Assembly: GCF_022201045.2 (NCBI RefSeq)
Contig: NC_068561.1
Span: 23,380,501 to 23,444,500 of the forward strand
DNA from: Citrus sinensis
Taxonomy: Eukaryota; Streptophyta; Magnoliopsida; Sapindales; Rutaceae
Direction of reading: 5' to 3'
DNA: 64,000 nt
Made by a program: the position numbers and the translations under genes. Positions 11,600-24,074 of the stretch are shown here, piece by piece. The notes beneath the pieces are model-generated. The model worked only from the letters and a program-made list of their open reading frames with translations. It was not told where the DNA came from and searched no databases. Numbering within the stretch: the stretch's first letter is position 1; each line of letters opens with the position of its first letter.

Positions 11600-14500
11600 T
11601 AACAATATTGTGTTTGATTACTGTTAATCTCTCCCATTGAAACTTTTGCTCGATACTAAGATAATATCATCCAGGCCCCTGAGTTTTAACCAAAAAAGAA
11701 TCAAGGATATAGTTATGAAGCTTTAACTCAACGTGCGAGGACTTTTATGAATTATAAGACACTGTATTCCCTCTACTAATGTAAGGACCTATATGAAAAT
11801 GTTTTACAAGCTATTTCGTAATTTGTTGTCTTCTGAAAAATCAAGGAACCAGATATTTACTACCCATTTGATGACAGCATTGCTTGTGCGCAGCTTCTAG
11901 CAGCCTTGTGATTTTGCTAGCAAGAAGTGACAAAGCGATGGCGGGCTCCGGCAAACGACCAGACATGGGCATGGTCCTGGTCCCTAGGCGATGATTATTC
12001 ATTGAATTAAGTCGTATTTAAATTATTGTTTTAGTATCATTATTGCTTATCTTAAAAAAAAAAAAAAAATTTGATTGTGTAGTCAGTAGTCACTGTATTA
12101 TATTTATGAAGTCATCTTTTAAGCCACTTGGTCCGCGGCCAGCTGGCAGGCTGCTGGCTCTTACAATAATTGCGAGAGTAGCTCACAGTTGATCGAGTTC
12201 GGAGAATTAGTAGAGGTAATTATCTCTCCTGTAGTTTGTGGGTGGTCGCAATGTATATTTTATGTAAATATTTGAAGACTTGTACAATTGTAAATTTGTA
12301 ATTTTCAAAAAAAGGAAAAGTCATTTTTTAAATTATTAAGTCGTCTTAAATTATTGCTTATCTTCAAAAAGAGAATAAAAAAAATTATTGCTTGTTTCAG
12401 CTTTTGGTACGAGAGTAGGGTTTGTTGGTTATACATTTAAAATTTTATTTATTTCATACTTTTTTAAATTTATTTTTTTAGTAACCAGTGTCTGATTTTA
12501 AATATTTATAATTAAAAAATAGTAAAATTTTGTGACTTCTATCTAAATAAAAAAGTCTAAATGAGAAATAAATATTATACTAAAAAATATCTTTTATATA
12601 AACGTCTAAATAATACAATAAATTTTTTTATTTATTAAAACTTAATTCTTTTTTATTTTGATTTACAATAATATAAATGTAAAAAAAAATTATGTTTAAG
12701 ATTTTTTTTTATACAAATAATATCACTGTCACTCTTATTCGTATATTAAAAAAAATAAAACATTTATAACCTTTAGATTTTTTGAAAAAAATCATAACTA
12801 TTCATATTTAAAACGAAAAAAATAAATAAATGCTATCATTTGCTCTATATTATTTCCTTGTGTCACTTGTATATGAATAACTTTATATTCATTCATGGGG
12901 AAGATAAAGACAATCGGAAAAATGGGAGCCGCCTTTGTAGAAGCTTACTAACTAATAAATTTCCTGAACAAATTTGTTTGGTCAAAATGACAAAAGCACA
13001 AATATTGTTTTAAGTCCCAATCTCATTAAGATTCGAAGAGCAGCCAAAAAGGAAAAAATAAAAATAAAAATCAATCGACAAATAATTATTATAATTTGTT
13101 AATTGTTGATTATATGATGGGAATGCTGCAATCTAAGCTGGAGAGTCTTCCAGTGTCCAAACTTCTCATTCTAAAATTTTTTTTAAAAAAAATGATAATT
13201 TAGTTTTTTTTTTTTTTTTGTTAAATGATTCAAAAGAAAAACGAATCTTAATCTCGTAGCTGTATCATGTTGCACTTGCACCTCACCTTTCTAATAACTA
13301 CAAATAGAATCTAATAATTAATCTTAATTATTCTTTAAAAAAACAAAAAACAAAACAAAACGAATGAGCGGTTGATCAAAATAATAGCAACTCCCATTAT
13401 CAACTGGTTTGAAGAATAAAATAATAGCAATTGCCTTAAAATCCAAATACAATAAATATATACTAATAGAGGTTATTAGATTATAACGAAATTGAAAGAG
13501 CTATTATTTATTTATTACTAATTAAATATATTCCAACCGTTTCCTGGGGGGCATCCAATGCCAGGATTAGAATATCATATCTATTATCTAGAGAAATTAA
13601 ATTATTAGAATAAATTGATTTAGAATTTAAAAAAAATAACATTGAAGAGTTTAATCAATGATAAATGCCCCCAGATCTCCCCGAATTTGAACATTTTCCA
13701 AGTCGCCCTCTGAAATATTAATAATGTAGAAGATCAATTAAAACGAGAACCCACAGTATAACTACAGAAATAATTAAGTGATCACCGATCAGCCTACTTA
13801 ATTGATCAATCAAGAATTGCTTTTTAATTTTTGCCTCTAGAAAATAAGTGATGTACTTCTTGAATCGTGCCACCAAGGGCTAATTTAGTAATGTTGTATC
13901 TTTTAAAATAATTATTGTTAGTTGTGCTGTAAAAATAATCAACTGTGATGAGAATCAATTAAAAGTTTGATAAAAGTTATTTTTAAAAGTAGAGTAAATT
14001 TTAAAAACAGTCATGTATGTTTGATAATTCTTACTGTTAAACTACTATAAGAACTTAAACGACTAAATTAAACATAATGTTAAATAAAATATATATACAC
14101 ATGTATGTAATTTTTTTTTTGTATATCTAATAATTGATAACTAAAGTTCTTAATTATGTTATAAATAACTTTACATATTGAGAACTTTAGAACCATCTAA
14201 ATTTGATCCAATTAGTAAATACGTGGTCTAAATTTGACGTATGTTATAATTAACTGCGTAATCTTAATTAAGTCAACTTGAAGTCTATAACTCTGGGGTG
14301 TGTGAGTTGTGTTAACATATATTGTGTCACAAATGGTCTCTCCTCAAAGAAAGCACTAAGCGAGGTAAAAGATATTCATCAATTTCGTTATTTATTTATT
14401 TATTTTTTCGCAAAGAGGTTCATCAACTCAGTTTAGAACAATAGAATTCTGTTGTGTTGGTTGTTAAGCAGAGTAAGCATTATCCGGCTGTGTAATTAAT

Positions 14501-14870
14501 TTGTTAAGAGCAATTTTCTTCCACTTTTCTAGCACCTCCTCAGAGCTTTGTATGTTAGCCAATGTTCCCGTTTTTTGATATCTTGATAAAGCATTTTCTC
14601 AGGCTCTCTTGCTTGATTATTGAAAATTATTTTGGGCTCAGAATTTCATCATAGAAGCCCTATGAGTAGAAGCCCAAGCCACGAACTGCGTAAGTCCATT
14701 CCAAACTCACTCACGCCCATTTAATCTTTTAATGTGAAAACTGAAAAGTACACTATTAATAATTTAATCATATCACTTCTTGATCATTAAAAAAAAAAAA
14801 ATTAATAATAATAATAGTAGTACTAAAATCATATCACTTCACTTCAAATACAAGTTATTTGCAATAATTG
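11600..14870. other. 3.3-kb AT-rich spacer in the SABATH cluster
   Basis: No intact gene is present. A GC-richer patch lies near 11930-12170. A short phrase (AAGTCGT ... ATTGCTTATCTT) occurs near 12010 and again near 12340, hinting at a local duplication. On the minus strand a 42-codon open stretch from about 14594 to 14465, ending NKLITQPDNAYSA and a stop, reads like a protein C-terminus. I do not recognise its family and it has no partner exon. Confidence 0.5.
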
Positions 14871-14910
14871 GAGTCAGAAATTAAACAAGTGGGGCCAATT
14901 ATCATCTCCC

Positions 14911-16189
14911 CTAAGTATTGTGCTTAAGAATGATAACATTTTCAACAAGGGGCTTGTAGACTGACGTCTGAGAATAAACTGAAGACTCATCAATTTTCTT
15001 TGAGAACCTATCAAACAGGTCCTCAATAATGCCATTCCCAAAGTGCTCCTTGACAAGCATTTCTAAATTAGCTCTCAGATGAGAAACCACTGTTGGGGTA
15101 TTTGTAGCCAACGGACGCTGCGCAGACAAAGCTAATGGCTCAAATTTCTCAATGCTGAAACTTGCATTTCTCTTTAACAATGCCTTCAATTCTTGTGGTG
15201 TTGGGAAGTAACTTGGCAAGTTGAAGGAGTCAACCTGAGCTTCACTCAGCAATCCCTGAAACAAGATTAAGCAATTATGTCAACATTTGTAATTGACCGC
15301 ACAAAATTAATATGAAAAGTTACCATTTTGGCCATGTCCATAAGACAGTCTCCCAGTAGATCAGCAGAAGCTAAGACAGAGCACTCTCCAGGGGAAATCC
15401 CATCCGGCAGACATGGTACAATAAGAGCCATTAGCCCTCCGGAAGCGAGCTCTTGTGCCCTGGCTAGTAAAAAGGACTCAATTCCCTTGGCAGATTCAGC
15501 TGAGTATGCTTCTACAACTTCATTTGGGCCTCTGCTGTAATAAATCCTCCCCTTGTTGTAGGCAGGTGAGTTCTGGTCATTCAACTCTTTTGGCGTGCTT
15601 GAGAGCCACTGAAGGCCGTATGAGCAGTGGAAGAAATTGATTGAAGCCTTGGGAAATAACCGATTGTGAAAAGAACCCGGTACGCCGGCTGCATAGTATT
15701 GTCGATCGGAAGGAAGAGACTTGTAAAGGGCGTTGAAATCGTTTGAGACAAGGTCATTAAAGAACACTTGAAATTCAAGTTTATCATGGCCATAGCTTTG
15801 GCACTTGAGTTTCACAGAATCTATTATGTTTTGTACAGCGTTGAATGTGTTTGGCCCAACAGAACATCCTAAATCCGCAATGGAAAATACTTTTGAAGAA
15901 GAAGACGCGACTCGATTTAAATCAAGCTTATCAGAAATCACCCGGTTGATTATGGCTTTGGCTGTTTCCACTCCGTGGCTCTACAAATTGTTAAATGCTA
16001 GATATAAATGACTTGTAACATTTTGCAGCATCATTTTCAATAAAAGCTGCCATAATTTAAGCATTTGTTTTATACAAGACACTGTTTTATGTGGGCTAAA
16101 AACAGTACCTGAAACTCAGAATTGCGCGCGTAACTGTACTGCCCATCTCCTCCCATCATTGCTTGCGATGAAACAGATTCAGAGGCCAT
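14911..16189 (-). CDS. SABATH family SAM-dependent carboxyl methyltransferase, copy 2
   Basis: Three exons: 16189-16109, 15980-15324 and 15255-14911, giving 360 aa, with introns at the same places and phases as the neighbouring copies. The N-terminal motif is GGDGQYSYARNSEFQ, the SAM loop is IADLGCSVGPNTF, and VPGSFHNRLFP precedes GLQWLS, so the pocket residue equivalent to the salicylate-enzyme His is Gln. The acidic loop is NDLVSNDFN rather than NDHxxNDFN. The C-terminus is shorter than in copies 1 and 3 and lacks their final NLFVLL-type strand, ending VIILKHNT. This is the most divergent of the three tandem genes. It is probably cytosolic; the substrate is unknown. Confidence 0.9.
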
Positions 16190-16490
16190 ATCTTTCTATT
16201 CTCTGGTGGTTGATCTTGTTACTGAATGATAAACTTGAAGAAATGGTTGCAGGAAAATGATTGGTTTATTAAATTAAAGTGATAGCATATAATAAAGTGG
16301 TGCATGTTTGACCAGCTAATGGCGAAAACTAGAATTTTTCTTCTTGTCCAGCCCTTGTCTCACTTTGTCTAAAAGAGCCCGATCCCAATCGTTTGTCACC
16401 GCAAATAATTTTATTGATTACAAATTTTCTAAAACAATTCCTATCAAAGGCCGAAAAAATAAAAATAAAACAATTACAAAACTGCCTGCT

Positions 16491-16694
16491 ATTTGTAAGG
16501 AGTAATGATATAGTTACAAACTCTTGTACACATTTATTTTGTACAAACAGACGTGACATTAATTTATTGGTTGAATGAAAATATAAAATAATAAAAACAA
16601 ATCATGTAGGCCAAATGATATTTAATTCAACCAATCTTATCATGTCACATCAGTTTGTACAAAAGTTTGTGGCTATATTATTACTCATTTGTAA
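16491..16694. mobile_element. MITE, 188 bp, hAT-like (8-bp target duplication)
   Basis: The body at 16499-16686 is a fold-back element. The left end GGAGTAATGATATAG and the right end, read in reverse as GAGTAATAATATAG, begin inverted arms that continue for about 75 bp. The left arm has a small extra internal segment. The octamer ATTTGTAA flanks both ends exactly (16491-16498 and 16687-16694) and is read as the target-site duplication. An 8-bp duplication suggests mobilisation by a hAT-type transposase. No coding capacity. It lies between SABATH copy 2 and the orphan first exon. Confidence 0.85.
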
Positions 16695-16904
16695 GATATA
16701 TACTTAAGTAAATCATCGTTATACTAAAAATAATATTTCTAAATAAGACACCTAATAAAAGTACAAAACTCCAACATGTATGACAAACATTAAAAAAGTT
16801 TAGAACAAAGTTGTAACTTATACAAGATTCAAAAATTGTACGCGACATCATATGATAAAAAACCGAAATACTGTGCCCATTGATATACAGACAGTAGGTA
16901 GCCG

Positions 16905-16994
16905 AGCGGAAAAGTTTTTCGCATAGCTATGATCGCCATCTCCGCCGCCAATGGGTAAAGCTTCAGGCGGAACGTTGGTAGCCTCATCAGCCAT
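16905..16994 (-). pseudogene. SABATH methyltransferase, orphan first exon
   Basis: On the minus strand an ATG at 16994 opens a first exon nearly the same as that of copy 3: MADEATNVPPEALPIGGG followed by DGDHSYAKN. After that it departs from the family sequence before reaching the conserved Gln and donor. The next 700 bp toward copy 2 hold no second or third exon. Its upstream DNA resembles the promoter region of copy 3, so this is the 5' remnant of a duplicated gene whose body was lost. Confidence 0.82.
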
Positions 16995-18358
16995 ATTTTT
17001 AACTATTTGGTTTAGTTCCCAATCTTATGCTATGATATACATAGTGCATTGACTATATATGGAAGCAATGAAATCCCTTTGTATAATCCCTACTTCTTCA
17101 ATTTATTTATCTTCTAATTATCTTTTATATTTGAATTTAAAATTAAAGGAAAGTGACAAGTGCTCCAAATGCTCTTGATATTAATTTCTCTACCATAGTG
17201 TTAGAAAATTACGAATGTGCTGTTTGTTTTTTAATATGAAGTTTGAATTTAATTTTTTTTCGGACATTTACTTATTTTAGTTTTTTTTTTTAATTTATCA
17301 CTTATTGTCAGACAATTATATTTGAATAAAAAAAGTAAAAAAAGTCAACTTTTATATGAAGTCTGAAATGTAAATGGGAAATTTTAATTTGAAATCTCAA
17401 AAATAACCTTAACAATTCATGTATTTCCAATATTATGTATAAACTTAATATTTTTGTATTATCCTAAGTTATTTTTTTAATTGCTTCAAATTTTTATTCA
17501 CATGGTAACATTAAGTAAAATTGAAACATTGAACAAATTAAATTATTTCCATTGTGATGAATCAAAACTAAAACAATAGTGTTGATTTTATAATAAAAGT
17601 TGATGTTATAATTACATCTTTTATTATAAAATTAAATTAAAATCAATAGTGATAGTACTTTTTTTTTGTGCTACCAAACTAATCAACTTGTAAAATTTAT
17701 AAATTGTAAAAAATAAATATATGCATCACTTAAAAAGATATTTATGTTAAATTACTAGTTTTTAAACTTTTCTGTTCAGATGTTGAAAAAAGAAACAAAC
17801 ATGTCATTCGGATATTTTCATTCAGATATATTTAGACTTTAGTTAAATTCGGATCTATTCAGATTTCAGATAAAAAAAACAAACGCAGCCTAAGGCTCTT
17901 GTCTCCCCTTAGAAATTGTTGGACTATGGTATTTTTTTTAATTAATTTTTTAAGGTATGACGGCGCATAAATTGGTTGTTTAAGTTATAATTTGGTTTAG
18001 TCTGAATTTTCATCTAAATTAATCCCAAAACTATTTGGCCTTTCTTACATTACCATGGTGGACACAATATGGCCATTGAGATTGAAATTGTCAACCAAGT
18101 AACTAGTATCAATTCATAAGTAATATTGTGGTGGTCATTGAGATAATATTATTTGATTAAGTTTATTTTGTAAAAATAAACGAAATTCCTAATATAAAGT
18201 CCCTACATGGTCACTAAAGTAGAAACTAGAAGTCTAGAATTATATATATCACATAGCAATAGACAATACAGTGCCATAATAACAGAACAAGACACTGCCG
18301 ATACATGAAATATAGGTACCATACGTGACTGTAGTTCTGGAGCAAAAGTAATTATGTA
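16995..18358. other. flank of the orphan exon, partly duplicated from the copy 3 promoter
   Basis: The sequence just upstream of the orphan exon (about 17005-17080, and again near 17970-18070) resembles the region upstream of copy 3 (about 19980-20040 and 20100-20200). Shared phrases include CCAATCTT ... GCATTGAC and a GGTTTAGT ... ATTCCCAAAA-like block followed by ATGGAGGACA. The middle is AT-rich. No gene seen. Confidence 0.55.
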
Positions 18359-19790
18359 TCAGTTGATCACGCGCTTGAGTAGGACGAATAAATTGACATT
18401 GTTATGGTCCTTGATGAGCTCACCGAAGATGAAATTCTCAGCAAACTTTGCGGTGAAGAAGTTGAATATCTTGTCTACAAGGTCATAACCGAAATGCTCT
18501 TTGACAACGCCCTCAAACACAGCTCTGATTTGTGAGGTAACAGATTCGGGACTCGGTTTCAGGCGCATCAAAGGAGGATCAGGCAATTTGTCCATTCTCT
18601 CAATGCGGAAGCATCCATTTCTCTCTATGATAGCCTTCAGTTCCTCTGCGGTTGGAAAGTATAGAGGAATGTTGAAGGAGTCCACTTTTTCTTCATCAAT
18701 TAATCCCTGTGTACGTAATACAAAATTTAATGATTGATCAAGATTTTGCAGATCATGCAAACTTAATATTGGTTTTAAATCATACCTTTGTGGTCATGTC
18801 AATGAGGCAAGAGCCGAGAAAACCATATAATTTACCCCCATTAGAATCAATCATAGGAACACCGTTTGGTAGACTAAATAAAACGAAAACAATCAATCCT
18901 CCAGGCACAAGTTCATGTGCTCTGGCATTCAGAAATGCCTCCGTGTCATTCTTAAACTGAGCCGAATATGCTTCGGACACTCCTTTCACCAATCCTGAGC
19001 ATATTATACTGCCTTTGTTCCATGCAGGAGATCTACTATCCAGAATTTCTTTCGAAATCTTGGACAGCCAGTTCAGTGAGCTGGAGGAGTTTGCAAAATG
19101 TAGAGAGGACTTGGGAAACAAACGGCCGTGAAAGGAACCCGGCACCCCGAAGGCAAAGTATTTTCGGGAGGGAGGCATGGTTTGAAAGAGAGTGTTAAAA
19201 TCGTTACCATAGTGATCGTTAAAGAACACTTGAAATTCCAAAGCTGATGAAGAGTTTTGATGATTGTCCTGATGATCAGCACGGTATTTTGTTTGTACAG
19301 CTTCTATGATGTTTTGCACAGCAATAAACGTGTTCGGTCCAACGGAGCAGCCAAAATCTGCTAGTTTAAACGTACCGCAAGTGTCGTCAAATCCCAGGCT
19401 TTTCAGGTCAAGCTTATCAAATATTGACTCACTTATCATTTCCTTTGCAGCATCTATTATCATCCTCTGTATATTTATGCAAATCCACAATTCTAGTGTT
19501 AGTAAGTGTACATCGATATGTAAAAAGAAAATTCAATACATATTAACATGATTTAAATTAGCAAATGGGATTAAATTAAAAAAAAAAAATTATACCTGGT
19601 AGCCTGACTCAGTATTAATAAGCCAAAAATAAACTCATCAAATAAATCAGTAGAACATAAAACATACTTACTAAGTCTCAGTATGTAATTAATGTACCTG
19701 GAAAGAAGAGTTTTTTGCATAGCTGTAATCGCCATCTCCGCCAACCATGGGAAATGATCCTGGCAAAACGTTCGCAGCCTCATCAACCAT
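18359..19790 (-). CDS. SABATH family SAM-dependent carboxyl methyltransferase, copy 3
   Basis: Three exons: 19790-19698, 19466-18786 and 18706-18359, giving 373 aa. The first exon has GGDGDYSYAKNSSFQ. The SAM loop is LADFGCSVGPNTF, followed by FFNDHYGNDFN, VPGSFHGRLFP and SLNWLS, so the pocket residue is Asn where salicylate methyltransferase has His. The last exon opens GLIDEEKVDSF and closes VNLFVLLKRVIN. It is much closer to copy 1 and to the two orphan exons than to copy 2, which implies that this gene or its parent was the source of the recent duplications. Intron positions match the family. Substrate not assignable from sequence. Confidence 0.92.
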
Positions 19791-20607
19791 TTTTAATATA
19801 TATATATATTATCCCTTTCTCTGAGATGTAGCAGATATCTTTTTAAGGCTGCAATCCTAGTTCCATGAAGCAACAATATTAATATATAGCACATGCAAGG
19901 AGCCTGTTCTGACATCGAAATCAGTTTCTATTCGAATGCATGATTAATACAGGTTCTGATTATTTGACCAATCTTATTTTAAGTTGCCAATCTTGTTATG
20001 CAAGATGCATTGACAATATATGTGGAAGAAATGAGTTCCACCTGTTTTAATTTAAGAATGATGACATCAAGGTGTGATTGAGCAGAAATTGACCTTTAAG
20101 TTATGAATTGGTTTGTTTTGAAGTTTCTCTTAATTATTCCCAAAAGTATTTGAGCGTTTTTTATTGCAGCCTCCCTCATATAACTATGGAGGACATTGGA
20201 ACACCACCTTGTATAACAAAGCATTTTATAAAATTGGATATCTGAGTTCTCGAGTTCAGATTTTAGGATGTGAAGATTAATAATTTGATTTAGATGTTAC
20301 TATTTTTTTGTTTTTATTTTTTACAAAAGAGAATTATATACACACACACACGCATTTACGGGTCGAAACACAAATTTACAGGGAAATGTGCCATATATCC
20401 TTTAAATAGAAGTCTTTAACATTTTCCTTGTATATTTTTTTAACCAAATCAAATGTAACATATAATATTTCCGTTAATACCAAACCTTATTGTCATGGAC
20501 ATAACCGCCCATTTTCCCACCAAAATGCGTCTCTTAGCAGACCCATATATCTCTCTACATTCCTCCACTTGCTCTGCTGATTGGTTCTCGAGAAACCCAA
20601 TTCAAAG
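19791..20607. promoter_or_regulatory. region between divergent SABATH copy 3 and the ankyrin kinase
   Basis: This is the 5' flank of copy 3 (leftward) and of the kinase gene (rightward). The left 400 bp are the source or sister of the duplicated promoter block near 17005-18070. A CA repeat lies near 20340-20352. No coding exon. Confidence 0.5.
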
Positions 20608-23600
20608 ATGGAGGGTGACGCTGCTGCTTCGGGCGATTTTGACATGCAAGTGATTGGGAATTTCTTGAGTTTCGCGTCTAGAGGTGATAGAGTTGGGCTA
20701 AACCAGATGTTAAGGGAAGGCACATCTCCAAATGTGCAGGATTATGACAAGAGAACTGCTTTACATCTTGCTGCAAGTGAAGGCCACGCCCCCATTGTTG
20801 AGCTTCTTCTTCAATACAAGGCCAATCTCAACCTCAAAGATCGATGGCAACGCACTGTAAGCTAGCTGACCCACCCACTTGCCCTTTTGTATTTTTAAGT
20901 CACTTGTCTAAGTGATTGTAATTGTGGTTTTTGCTGTGATTTTCGGTTCCCTCAATTACTTTTCAAAATTTGGAGTATTTGGAATTACTTGCTAGCATGT
21001 TACTGTTATTTGCAAACTCTTGATCATCCTCTGGATAAAATTTATTTGCATGTTTAACGTAAAGTAATTAGTTTGATCTTTGGTTGTATTACGAAGCCCT
21101 TGACAGATGCAAGACTTTATGGCCATCGAGATATATGCAGAATCCTGGAAGTAAATGGAGGGAAGGATTTTATTCATGATCAGCCACTGGTAATTGGAAA
21201 GTAAAACATTTAATTAAGTACTTCATGAATGAACTCAACACCACAATGTTTTGTTTAATTTTTAGCTGTAAAATGGTTTGATCCTTTTAGATGGTTAAGT
21301 TTAGGCCACTTGAGATGGTTTGATTGTGGACATTGGTAAGAAAATTTTTGATAGCCGCAATTCGAAAGATTGATCCAGAGCATAAAATTAATTATCATTA
21401 ATGGAAGCTAAAAGTTGCTTAGGAAGTGTCTTGCATTAAGTAGGACGGATCATCCTTCTCCCGTTTTTGTTTCAGAAGAAAGAAACTGACATTTATTTTG
21501 GATAACTATTACGGCATATTGTTCATTATTTATGTAGACAGTCAGAAACGAGAAAGATTCAAATGAAGTAAATTTTGATATTTCGGAACTGAATACACTG
21601 CACTCCTCAATGGTTGAACAGGTGCGTTAATTGAATTGCCACTATCAGTTCATAACATTAGAAGAATTTCGTACCAAAGTGTCCAGTTATTCTCAATGTG
21701 ACTATAATTATATGAGAGAAATTCTTCTTGTCCTAGGGGGTTTTTGGCGAATCTCAAACAGCCAAGTGGCGTGGAACGTGGGTGGTCAAAACTGTGATTA
21801 AGAGCCACATATATCATCCTGTAAAAATGTATATGACCTATCAGATTGTTCATTTTATTATCTCAAGTCTTTTGTCATATCTTTTTTCAAATGATTTGGT
21901 TGAGTCTGTGGTGGCTGAGGGAATATTTTGACAGTGAAGATATTGATGACTTTATTTTCAAGCATGTTGCAGGGTATTGTCTGCCAAGGATAACTGTAAG
22001 CTGCGGGAGCTTCGACATCCTAATATCTTGCAGTTTCTTGGTTCAATTGTCCTCGGGGAGGAGATGATTCTGATTACGGAATATCTGCCAAAAGTATTTC
22101 TTACTTTGAATATCTAAATTGCTTTTCTGCAAGTTGTTGGGATTAATTATAGTTTTAGTTACTGGCTATAGCTCATAATATTCCTAATATTTTGGCTTTA
22201 GTCCAATAAAGTTTCTAACTACTACTGAATATGCGTAACATTCAATATGTACTTTGTCATCAGAGAACTTTACTACCTACAAATCCTGAGAAATTTGGAG
22301 TTGTGGTTTGAGGCAGGGTAGTTAACAGAGGATGTTTATGCAAGTTATGAACTTTAAATTTAATGTCCAAGGATGTGGGTGTTCTGTATACAAGTAATAA
22401 GATCCATAAAAAGTGACTGAAACCAATTTCTAGGCATGATTTAGTTATTATAAATAATGTGAAATAATTATTCTCCTATTCTATTTTCTCTCATATGATT
22501 TGGAAGATTAGACCTGGAAAATGGGAAGCTTATTTTCTGTGATCATTCTGTCTTGGTCAGGTATGTTTGATCAACTGATCTTGCTAATTGTTACCTATGC
22601 TAATCCAGGGAAACTTGAAAGGGATATTGTCCAAGAAAGTTCGACTCGACTTACCCACTGCTCTACGCTATGCACTTGATATTGCAAGGTGAGATACTTT
22701 TGTTCCTTGCCACTAAACAGAGGATTTGCTTATCAGTATCATGTCAAAATGTTTTCTCCTCATATATGCAACAGACATGGCATTGTACCATGTAGCAATC
22801 AGAATTGTTCTGTCTATATGAGTAAACCTTAAACACAAATTTATTTCCATTTGTTTGTATTAAACATGAACTAAATGTGTACTCTTAATTTTTAAAACAA
22901 TTGGCAGAGGAATGAATTATCTTCACGAGCACAAACCCTTCCCTATAGTTCACAATCATTTGGACTCCAGGTAGCATTTTAATTTTCATGAACATAGTTG
23001 TGACAACTGAATAATGATCCTAGAAAGTCATCTTTCATTTTTCGTTTGCTGGATGTAGAAATCTGCTGCAAGACGAAGGTGACCACTTGAAGATTGGAGA
23101 ATATTGGGTTCAAATGTTCTATGAACAAATACACCCAAACCAAGAAAACAGTATGGAACGTCATTTTCAGTCAACTTCTTGCTTTTAAACTTCGCTATTG
23201 CATCTCAAAAACCTATTCTGTTTCTCAGGTCAAAGAAATGATAATTCTAGCATTGCTAGCAATGTATTGGATGACACCAAGAAAGATATTTGTTCATTTG
23301 GATACATATTTTATCAGGTATATATTTGGAATACAACGGCACACATGAGACCTCCTATTCTTATATCATCAGTGGATCTACATAGGGGAAACGTTGTCTG
23401 ACGTTATGAAGAAATATAACAATTTAGTTTAGATTGATGTGAGCAGAAAATGAGTAGCAAATTGGGAATTCTGCTCTAAAGGATCCCAATCCTTTTTATC
23501 CCCATGCTTTCTTATTTAAATAACGTATCCTATTGACAGTTTTGTCATTTTTGTGTTTGAAATATGATTGTGCCACAGATGCTAGAAGGAAAGCACCTGC

Positions 23601-24074
23601 AGACCAATAATAGCTTTGACTTCATGCATCTCAAATCTGTCAATTTTGAGCCAAAGTTTCAAATAAGCCGATGCCCCAACCGACTTAAACAGTAAGTGAA
23701 CATAATTTCCATCTAGATCTCATAGTGTTAAATTTGCAAAATCTCTGTTTACAGCATATGAAGTATTAAAAGCATTCTGATTATAAGTAGTCAAATGAAA
23801 CAATCTTATCATGATGCAAGAGGGATAAAAAAAAAATTGTGTGCCATAACCTAACAAATACTGAAGAGGAATCAAGCATCAAAATCCTTATATGGCCTTT
23901 GCACGTGCCTTTTCATAAGAACCCTTTAGCAATCACATGGTTAATAATTGCAGGTTGATAGCGCAGTGCACAAACAAGGATCCTTCTAAAAGACCTACAT
24001 TTGCTGCCGTCATTATAACTCTGGAAGAAGTCTCTGCTTGTTTGGGGAGAAGCGCATTATGCCCAGTATGTTAA
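20608..24074 (+). CDS. ankyrin-repeat kinase-like protein, probable pseudokinase (ILK-like, Raf-like MAPKKK group)
   Basis: Eleven exons: 20608-20856, 21097-21189, 21538-21621, 21737-21828, 21973-22093, 22609-22688, 22908-22970, 23059-23150, 23229-23317, 23579-23691 and 23954-24074. They sum to 399 codons in frame (398 aa). Residues about 45-110 are ankyrin repeats (RTALHLAASEGH, RTPLTDARLYGH). From about 150 a kinase fold follows: WRGTWVVKT (Lys160), LRHPNILQFLG, the hinge-like region LITEYLPKGNL, and GMNYLHEHKPFPIVH. The catalytic loop reads HNHLDSRN, so the HRD Asp is replaced by His257 while the Asn survives. The metal-binding DFG is replaced by GEY at 274-276. Phosphotransfer is therefore unlikely by the usual chemistry. 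It probably acts as a scaffold or allosteric partner in signalling; the partner is unknown. Confidence 0.9.

Noticed and set aside
9253-19790. The SABATH array as a biosynthetic gene cluster with the nearby terpene synthase
   Set aside because: The terpene synthase is dead and more than 20 kb away, with housekeeping genes between. The array is better explained by tandem duplication.
20581-20607. Upstream start for the ankyrin kinase
   Set aside because: The codon is TTG. The ATG at 20608 is in better context and fits the family N-terminus.
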